Source of the DNA: Streptomyces varsoviensis
GTDB lineage: Bacteria; Actinomycetota; Actinomycetes; Streptomycetales; Streptomycetaceae
Direction: 5' to 3'
DNA length: 29,154 bases
Assembly (NCBI RefSeq): GCF_000718635.1
Contig: NZ_JOBF01000045.1
Coordinates: forward strand, 1 to 29,154
In this document: positions 23,517 through 29,154 of the stretch, piece after piece
Layout of the letters: each line of letters starts with the position of its first letter
Numbering within the stretch: position 1 is the first letter of the stretch
Translations under genes and position numbers: made by a program
The notes under the pieces: model-generated
The model's database searches: none
Seen by the model: only the letters and a program-made list of their open reading frames with translations
What the model was told of the DNA's origin: nothing

Positions 23517-23699
23517 GAGCAGGAGCCGGCCGTGCCCGAGCAGAAGACCGGCTGGCTCTCGCGCCTGCGCCGTTGAGCCGGGGCACGCCTTCCGACCAGT
23601 CGCGCTTCTCCTTCTGGCAAGGATCAGCCCGGCTAATTGGATGGATGCGGCGGAGAAGGCACGTCATGCTGGACGCGATTGATAGGAGGTGGACGACGC

Positions 23700-24779
23700 G
23701 TGAGGCGCGGACAGACGGAAACTCTTGACGAGAAGCACCAGCGCTTGCTGGAAGCTTTCGTGTTGAGGGCCCGCAGGGTGGAGGAACACTCGCTGGCCGC
23801 CGACTGGGACGCTCTTGTCGAGCTGACCCGCATGAGCATCAACGTCCGTGTCGAACGAGGCGAGGTCCGGATCTCGTACGAGCTGCCGCCCGAGGAAGTG
23901 GTCGAGTCTGCGGCAGCGCGTATCAGGCCGATTCTGCTGGAGCAGGAGGACTGCTTTCACATGAAGGCGCTCTCAGCTCTGGGCTACACCTGTCGAGCAG
24001 CGCCGCAAGATGCGGCGTGGATACGGGCCGCACGCGCTGAGTGGCGAACACGGGTGAGCCCCGCCACGCGCGACGAATCCGGCTACTGGCTCATGGTCGC
24101 TGACACGTCCACGGGCGAAGAGCGTGACCTCGATGCGCACGGGCTGGCCATGGCCTGGATCTATGGAGACGTGGTGCATCACGACCCAGAGCGCCGCAAG
24201 GAGGGCGACACCTTCGGACTGCGCGACCGGTTTCGTGCTGCTGTACCCCTGGTGGCTTGGGCGATGGTCGGCACGATCGAGCTCCTGAACTTCGTCCGGG
24301 CGCTGAACGAGGCCGGGATGCTCAACCTTCGGCAGGAAGTGTTCAACGAGCAGGTCGCGTTGAAAACGACCACATGGGAAGAGCGGGCCGAGATGTACTA
24401 CGCACCCGTCGGCGCTCAACCTCCCTCGCTTGCGACCTCCCCCATGCCCGAAGGGTGGCTCCCTCTGAGCAAGGCATCTGGCCTGTCGGTCTTCCGTCAC
24501 CGCATTGCGGGGCAACTCTTGAACGCGGAGAGCGCACCATCCATGACGTACCTCCCCTCACCCGAAGAGATCGAAGCCGCCCGCACACCCGCCGGCGGCT
24601 GGAAGCGAGACCAGCTCGCCGCCTGGGGCGTGCCGTGGCCCCCGCCAAAGGGCTGGAAGGACGAGCTGGCCGAACGCTGGAAGGCCGCCCGCCCAGCGAG
24701 ACCGCCGGCGCCCCCGCCCACCCCGGCCCCGGCCCCGGCCCCGGCCGACTTTGCCCAGGACACGCTCGACTTCGGCTGA
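23700..24779 (+). CDS. Conserved hypothetical protein, 359 residues
   Basis: GTG 23700 is preferred because AGGAGGT lies nine bases upstream; the longer open frame from 23637 has no such signal. The protein has an N-terminal helical region (TLDEKHQRLLEAFVLRARRV), strands at INVRVERGEVRISYELP, and a central helical domain with LAMAWIYGDVVHHDPERRKE and AAVPLVAWAMVGTIELLNFV. Near residue 300 it has paired Trp/Pro motifs (GGWKRDQLAAWGVPWPPPKG). A Pro-Ala tail encoded by CCGGCC repeats precedes an acidic end (FAQDTLDFG). I do not know the family function. GC content falls slightly in the first half. It converges with the leftward helicase operon across a strong hairpin terminator. Confidence 0.7.
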   Translation: MRRGQTETLDEKHQRLLEAFVLRARRVEEHSLAADWDALVELTRMSINVRVERGEVRISYELPPEEVVESAAARIRPILLEQEDCFHMKALSALGYTCRAAPQDAAWIRAARAEWRTRVSPATRDESGYWLMVADTSTGEERDLDAHGLAMAWIYGDVVHHDPERRKEGDTFGLRDRFRAAVPLVAWAMVGTIELLNFVRALNEAGMLNLRQEVFNEQVALKTTTWEERAEMYYAPVGAQPPSLATSPMPEGWLPLSKASGLSVFRHRIAGQLLNAESAPSMTYLPSPEEIEAARTPAGGWKRDQLAAWGVPWPPPKGWKDELAERWKAARPARPPAPPPTPAPAPAPADFAQDTLDFG

Positions 24780-24788
24780 CCCGATGAC

Positions 24789-24825
24789 AGCGGGGCCGGA
24801 CAGGATCACCCTGCCCGGCCCCGCT
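24789..24825. terminator. Strong bidirectional terminator
   Basis: AGCGGGGCCGG (24789-24799) pairs perfectly with CCGGCCCCGCT (24815-24825). An inner CAGG (24801-24804) pairs with CCTG (24810-24813), giving about 15 bp interrupted by one A-C mismatch and a five-base loop. It sits between the convergent 359-residue gene (stop at 24779) and the minus-strand pseudogene, whose stop at 24806 lies inside the hairpin. Confidence 0.8.
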
Positions 24826-25659
24826 GCCCGTTCCCGGCTGCGCACCGGCTGAGTCGGATGCGCGGCCCCCACGCGAACTCGAGGTCGTCCAGGAGGACGG
24901 TCTCCAGCTCCTTCTCCCACTGGCCGCGCAGGAGGAACGGGGCGGCCTCCAGCCGCTCCAGGATGACCAGGGTCTCGGGCTGGCCGATCAGCGCGTACCG
25001 ACCGTGCGAGGCGGGTGTGCTGCCCGGCCCGTACGCGCGCAGCAGCTCCTCCAGGCGGTCGCGGTGCTTCTCCACGAACGCCTCCAGGCGCTCGATGTAC
25101 CCCGCGCGTTCCTCGTTGGCCACCGCGCTCAGCGCGACGTCCAGGAAGTCCGACCCGTCCGGCCAGTGGCGGGTGCCCGGCGCGGCACGGCCCACGGGAA
25201 GCGTTCCGCTGCCGCCAGGACGTCCTTCGCCTCCAGCGGCGGCACCGAGACCGGGGCGGGTTCGGTCGCCGCCGTCGCCTCCGGGGCGGGGGAGGACGGC
25301 TGTTGGAGGTGGGCGACCAGCATGGCGCTGGAGGCGGCGCGCCCGCGCTCGGTGGTGGCGGTACGGTCTGCGATCCGCCGCAGGTAGCTCGCGACGTCGC
25401 GGACACCGGCGAACCAGCCCTCCTCGAACCGCGGCTCGGACCCGTGCGGGGGGCTGCTCTCGGAGATCCAGGTGTGGGCGCCGGCCACTGCCCCGGCCTC
25501 CAGCTTCGCCACGATGTCGTCGGCCTGCTCGTGCCCGATCCCGGCGGCGGCCAGGGCCTGGAAGACGGTGAACCGTGCCGTCGTGGCCTCGTGCTGGTGG
25601 TGGCTGATGGCGGCCAGCTCCTGGCCGTACGCGTCGGCGCCTGGCTGCTCGGTGCTCAC
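24806..25659 (-). pseudogene. Third gene of the helicase operon, one frameshift
   Basis: GTG 25659 follows GGGAGG and overlaps the preceding gene's stop (GTGA). The first frame reads STEQPGADAYGQELAAISHH, then QALAAAGIGHEQADDIVAKL, RFEEGWFAGVRDVASYLRRI and PLEAKDVLAAAERFP. Near 25190 the frame shifts, and the product continues as RAAPGTRHWPDGSDFLDVAL, YIERLEAFVEKHRDRLEELL and LETVLLDDLEFAWGPRIRLS. The restored product would be about 284 residues, soluble and helical, with an Ala/Pro linker. I know no function for it. As the last gene of an operon starting with a helicase, it may act with that enzyme. Whether the single indel is real decides if this is a gene or a pseudogene. Confidence 0.7.
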
Positions 25660-25950
25660 AGGGTGCCTCCCTTGTCTGCTCGGGTGCGGTGGGTAACCCA
25701 GTCCGGATCGCGTACGGGCACCGGCACCGTGGTCTCGGCGGCGGGGTGCGCATGATGCGCCAGCTGGTGCGCGGCACGGTGACGACGTGGACCAGGACGA
25801 CGACGGCCTGCCGCACGACGCCGCCCCGGACCCACGCCCCGGTGAAGCGGACCTGATCGGCTGCCCCGACACCCGCCGCCACGAGCGCAGCCGTCCGAGC
25901 AGATAGCCGGCCGCGAGCGCGGCGGCCACGATGACGACGACGCCCACCAT
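25658..25950 (-). pseudogene. Small membrane protein, two frameshifts
   Basis: ATG 25950 overlaps the helicase stop (TGATG), and the gene opens MVGVVVIVAAALAAGYLLGR, one membrane segment. Near 25870 the frame must shift to read ADQVRFTGAWVRGGVVRQAV and VVLVHVVTVPRTSWRIMRTP. Near 25740 it must shift again to end TVPVPVRDPDWVTHRTRADK-GGTL with a stop at 25658-25660 overlapping the next GTG. The repaired protein would be ~96 residues with a second hydrophobic stretch. The tight overlaps on both sides show that this was a working middle gene of a three-gene operon. The function is unknown. Confidence 0.65.
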
Positions 25951-28472
25951 CAGGACCACCGCATCCCGATCATGGACAGCTGCTCCACCCGCTCCGGCGA
26001 CAGCCCGGCAGCCCGGCTGCGTTGGTTGTTGACCCATGCCCCCAGCCGGTACTGGTCCTCCCGGCCGTCCTCGGAGAGCACGGTCTCCACATGCTTGCGC
26101 GGGACCTTGAGGTGCCCCTCGCGCTCGAAGAACTGCCGGGCGGCGGTCAGGTGGGCGTTCCACTTGTCGGCCTGCGTACGGGGCTGCTGCGGCTTCTCCT
26201 CGTCGGGCGCGGGTTCGATCCCGAGGACCTGCTCGCACATCCACTGCTGCACGGTCGTGAGCTGGTCCCACCCGTACCGCACGGACTGCACCCACCGCCC
26301 CAGGTCCTCGCCCTGGCGTACGACGTCGCCCGCCTCGGTGGGCAGCGTCCCGTCCGTGTCCAGGTGCATCCGCACCAGGTGGAAGGCACGCTGCCAGGTC
26401 ACCGGCCATGACGGGCACCAGGAGGCGTCGATCTCCTCCAGCTGCTCGCGCCGCTCGTTCGACAGCGCCCCGGCCGACGACTCCACCGGCAGGCCCTCCG
26501 CGCGCCGCCGCTCGATCTCCTGCGCCTTCCTCGCGGCGGCCCGCGCGTTCTTGAGCCAGATGCCCACCGCCGCGCCCTGGAAGGTAGCGTCCAGCGGCGC
26601 CAGGAGGTGCCCGTTCTCGGCAGCCCACCCGCGCGCGGCCGTGAGGCCCTCCTCCCAGGCGACGTCGAAGTGCGACCAGATCATGCCGAGCTTCTCCAGC
26701 TGCGCGACGCGGTCCTCGTCCATCTCGCCGCGGGCGTAGAACCGGCGCGCGTCGGCGGTCCACTGCCCAAGCGGGAAACCGGCAAGCGAGGCCGGCCACC
26801 CGGTGGCTTCCGCCTCCTGGTCGTCGACGGCGGGCACGCGGAACGTGAACGGCACGCGGAGGTCGCCGTGCTCGCGGGTGTAGATGACGGCGGCCTCCAC
26901 GCCGCGCCGCCAGTGTTCGTGCTCGGGGTTGAGGACGCGCAGGTTGATGAACGCGGCGAGGGCGGCCGGGTCGCGGGGCGTGGAGAACTTCAGCAGGGCC
27001 TTGGCGGGGGCTCTGACGCCTCCGGCACCCTCGCCGCTCCCGCCCGTGCTCTTCCCGCTGGCGTCCTTGCTGACGGGCTTGTAGCGGCTCGGGGCCTGCT
27101 GCTCCGCGAGGGTCTCCACGATCCTCGCGTCGTGCGCCCGCAGCGCCTCCAGCAGCTTGGCCAACCCGCCGAACGCCCGGGAGGTCAGCATGTTGTCCGC
27201 CGTCTCCCCGGGCCCGAGTAGCACCGGTACCACGAGCGAGGCCATCTTCCCCTCGCCGGGCTGCATCCGCAGCGCCCGGCCGACGGCCTGGACCAGGTCG
27301 GGCATCGAGCCGCGTACGTCGGCCCAGTAGACGGAGTCGCAGTTTTTGGTGTCGACGCCCTCGCCCAGGACCTTCACCGAGCACAAGAAGCACTTCTCCA
27401 CGACGGTGCCGTCCGTGGCGATCCCGGCCGCGAACTCACCGAGCAGTCGGCGGCGGTGGAGTGCCTTATGGTCACCGTAGACCCAGTCCGCCCAGATCGT
27501 CTTCGGGTACAGCTCGGGGTCGGAGGCGTGCAGCTGCGCGGCGACGTCGGGAAGGCCGGCCGCGAAGGCTTCGGCTTCCTTGACGACGTGGTGGAAGACG
27601 AGCGTGCGCCGGAAGTTCTCCTCCGCGGACGCCTTCACCAGGGCGGTCTGTAGCGCGGCGAGCCGGGCCCCGCGGACCTCTGCCGAGCGGCCCTCGGTGC
27701 CCAGGAGCTGCGCGGCCTGGAGCGCGGTGTCAGTGATGTCTACGCATACGACCTGGTAAGGGGCACAGATTCCCCGGTCGATGGCCTCCGAGAGCGTCAG
27801 GGTGAAGCAGCGGCTGCCGAAGGGTCCCTCGGGGTCGTCTTCCATGCTCGCGACCAGCTCACCGGGGGCGCCGGCCTCGTCCTCGTCCCCGAGCTGCCAC
27901 AGTCGGGGCGTGGCCGTCATGTAGAGACGGCGCAGGGAAGGGATCTTCTGGTTGTCGTGGACGTCCGCCCACGGCTTCCCGATCCGGCCCGAAACCCGGT
28001 GGGCCTCGTCCACCACGATCAGGTCCCAAGCTGCCAAGCCCTCAGCGTGCGCCTGTTCCAGCTTGCCGAGTCCGAGGCTGGCATATGTGGCGTAGACGGT
28101 GACCTTGTCCAGGCCCCGCGTCCACTCCACCAGCTCGTCCACGTCCGTGGTGTTGGGAAAGGGCGCCTCCTCACCCTGCAACGAGGACACCCCGATCATC
28201 GGCCCCCGGCGGCCCCCCTCACGCCACGCGGCCTCGGTTTGCGTCAGCAGGTCCTTCGAGGGCACGAGCACCAGCACACGGCCCGCGTGGAGCTCCTCCG
28301 CGCTGCGCACCGCCACCCGAGTCTTCCCGGACCCGGTCGCCATGATCACCTGCGTCCGGAGCCCTCGCTCGGGCACAAGTGATCTTGCAGGCAATTCGAG
28401 AGCACGCACGACCGCATCAATGGCTTCTCGTTGGGCTGCCTCGCGCTGGTCAACGCGGTTAGTGGTCGACAT
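25950..28472 (-). CDS. SF2 DEAD/DEAH-box helicase with HA repeats
   Basis: This intact 840-residue helicase starts at ATG 28472 after GAGAAGGCAG. Motif I is MATGSGKT (residues 44-51), motif II VVDEAHRV (153-160), motif III MTATPR (185-190), and motif VI QAVGRALRM lies near 405. Residues ~530-840 carry about four helicase-associated (HA) units, each ending in a Trp- or Gly-rich helix pair such as FPLGQWTADARRFYARGEMD, VGIWLKNARAAARKAQEIER and YRLGAWVNNQRSRAAGLSPE. HA-repeat helicases recur near the ends of Streptomyces chromosomes and linear plasmids, and the telomere-like hairpins downstream of its promoter side agree with that. It heads an operon with two overlapping genes. A role in end replication, transfer or defence is possible; none is shown by sequence alone. 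Confidence 0.9.
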   Translation of the reverse strand: MSTTNRVDQREAAQREAIDAVVRALELPARSLVPERGLRTQVIMATGSGKTRVAVRSAEELHAGRVLVLVPSKDLLTQTEAAWREGGRRGPMIGVSSLQGEEAPFPNTTDVDELVEWTRGLDKVTVYATYASLGLGKLEQAHAEGLAAWDLIVVDEAHRVSGRIGKPWADVHDNQKIPSLRRLYMTATPRLWQLGDEDEAGAPGELVASMEDDPEGPFGSRCFTLTLSEAIDRGICAPYQVVCVDITDTALQAAQLLGTEGRSAEVRGARLAALQTALVKASAEENFRRTLVFHHVVKEAEAFAAGLPDVAAQLHASDPELYPKTIWADWVYGDHKALHRRRLLGEFAAGIATDGTVVEKCFLCSVKVLGEGVDTKNCDSVYWADVRGSMPDLVQAVGRALRMQPGEGKMASLVVPVLLGPGETADNMLTSRAFGGLAKLLEALRAHDARIVETLAEQQAPSRYKPVSKDASGKSTGGSGEGAGGVRAPAKALLKFSTPRDPAALAAFINLRVLNPEHEHWRRGVEAAVIYTREHGDLRVPFTFRVPAVDDQEAEATGWPASLAGFPLGQWTADARRFYARGEMDEDRVAQLEKLGMIWSHFDVAWEEGLTAARGWAAENGHLLAPLDATFQGAAVGIWLKNARAAARKAQEIERRRAEGLPVESSAGALSNERREQLEEIDASWCPSWPVTWQRAFHLVRMHLDTDGTLPTEAGDVVRQGEDLGRWVQSVRYGWDQLTTVQQWMCEQVLGIEPAPDEEKPQQPRTQADKWNAHLTAARQFFEREGHLKVPRKHVETVLSEDGREDQYRLGAWVNNQRSRAAGLSPERVEQLSMIGMRWS

Positions 28473-28892
28473 ATCAGTCTGCCTTCTCGTGGATGCCGTC
28501 CGGTCGACTGGAGCGGCGAGAAACGGGGACCAGGCACCTAGAGAGCCTGTGGAGAGCTAGGGTGGTCGAACTGGCGTGACTCTGCCTAACCGATCACTGG
28601 TCGGGCCGTTCGGTGGATCTCAAAAACCTTTCGGAGTGCTCCGGAGGGTGGGATGCTCTGAGTCCAGAGTCTATCCTTCTCTCAGAAAAGAGACAGAGGG
28701 AATCCCGAGATTCTCTCTAACGTGGCCGAAAGCTGTTATTCTTGCCCTATCGCAAGCCCCCAAGAAGCCTTGACGGTTCCTCAATCCGCACCCCCGACTG
28801 AGAGGCCGACCCCCGTGCGCCCTCACCCGTCCCGACTGACCGTCACCCCCCTCCCTGTTGCTGCTGCTCGTGGCGTGAGCCCCGCTTGGTGG
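28473..28892. other. Helicase upstream region, no gene seen
   Basis: This non-coding stretch is clearly less GC-rich than the rest (28560-28780), with runs such as AAAAACC and TCTCTCTAA. It must contain the helicase promoter, but I cannot assign -10 and -35 elements with confidence. Two palindromes are visible: TCGGAG/CTCCGGA near 28630-28645 and the hairpin listed at 28695. Open frames crossing it have no ribosome-binding sites or family features. Confidence 0.55.
28695..28718. promoter_or_regulatory. 10-bp inverted repeat in the helicase upstream region
   Basis: AGAGGGAATC (28695-28704) pairs with GATTCTCTCT (28709-28718), nine Watson-Crick pairs and one G-T, around a CCGA loop. It lies in an AT-richer stretch about 230 bases from the helicase start. 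It could be a regulator site or a stop for transcription coming from the replicon end. Confidence 0.45.
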
Positions 28893-29145
28893 GCCGCGCG
28901 GAGCGTGGCACGCCTGTCCCGCACGGGAGTTGGGGGCGCGTCCGGGGTGGCTGGAGCGCAGCGGAGGCCACGGGTCGGCCGCAGGCCGGCCCCGGTCCGC
29001 AACGCGGGCCGCCTGCCCTGCCGTTGGGTGGTGGGCGCGGAGCGCGTGCCACCCGGCGGTGAGCGGAGCGAGCCGCATCCGCTCACGCGGAGCGGGAGCG
29101 GTCGGGGCGCGCAGCGCCCCGGTTCACTGTGACGGGCGCAGCCCG
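28893..29145. repeat. Telomere-like array of short hairpins
   Basis: At least seven compact palindromes lie within 253 bases. They are GCCGCGC-GGA-GCGTGGC (28893-28909), CCCGCACGGG (28918-28927), CGGCC-GCA-GGCCG (28976-28988), GTGGGCGCG-GAG-CGCGTGCCAC with one bulge (29031-29052), GTGAGCGG/CCGCTCAC (29059-29086), CGGGGCGC-GCA-GCGCCCCG (29103-29121) and CGGGC-GCA-GCCCG (29133-29145). Three-base GCA and GAG/GGA loops closed by G-A pairs are characteristic of the terminal palindromes of Streptomyces linear chromosomes and plasmids. The window stops nine bases later. No convincing gene occupies this stretch. That it is an actual replicon end is inferred. Confidence 0.7.
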
Positions 29146-29154
29146 GAGGGACCC

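Noticed and set aside
23532..23576. 14-residue frame (GTG start, ends WLSRLRR) after the replication-relaxation gene
   Set aside because: It has a possible ribosome-binding site, but it is too short to support without homologues and may be the tail of the preceding gene.
25129..27393. 754-residue minus-strand frame
   Set aside because: Most is a shadow of the helicase; only its last 176 residues are real, as the start of the third operon gene.
28722..29132. Open frames across the hairpin array
   Set aside because: Composition reflects the palindromes; no ribosome-binding sites or recognisable domains.

Overview
The window is very GC-rich, its codons end mostly in G or C, and its gene families are typical of Streptomyces or a close actinomycete. 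These include an SpoIIE/PP2C phosphatase, NarL-type two-component genes, a TrwC-like relaxase, a replication-relaxation protein and a helicase-associated (HA) repeat helicase. No rRNA, tRNA or CRISPR array was seen.

Bases 1-5930 hold apparently intact ordinary genes. They are a PP2C phosphatase (5' end cut by the window), a response regulator and histidine kinase pair, a divergent SAM methyltransferase with a palindrome between it and the kinase, a small Cys-rich protein, a hypothetical protein and a membrane-anchored Mrr-type nuclease. Bases 5930-9800 are a decayed strip: a histidine kinase remnant, an IS5-type transposase, a frameshifted VOC gene, an IS481 fragment, and a badly broken asparagine-synthase-like (macrolactam cyclase type) gene. 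Bases 9850-12810 are an intact island: a TetR regulator, an unrecognised 435-residue protein and an alpha/beta hydrolase. Two matching palindromes flank the TetR gene and probably make this one regulon.

Bases 12970-25950 look plasmid- or ICE-derived. In order they carry a two-gene Mu/Tn552-like transposon (ATPase intact, transposase frameshifted) abutting the 5' end of a TrwC-like relaxase, a hypothetical DNA-binding-like protein, a TopVI-A/Spo11-like Toprim protein with apparent compensating indels, a PP2C-like protein, a small gene pair ending in a LexA-type wHTH, a small hypothetical, a frameshifted replication-relaxation gene and a conserved hypothetical. On the minus strand, reading leftward, an SF2 helicase with HA repeats is translationally coupled to a small membrane protein and a third gene. 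Both followers carry frameshifts.

The last ~250 bases hold no convincing gene but a dense row of short hairpins, several with GCA or GAG/GGA loops. That is the hallmark of Streptomyces linear-replicon ends, so the window probably runs to, or close to, a telomere of a chromosome arm or linear plasmid. Decayed genes, insertion sequences and plasmid-type functions fit such a terminal region. Many of the frameshifts are single-base and some lie in G/C runs, so draft-sequence error must be excluded before they are read as gene decay.
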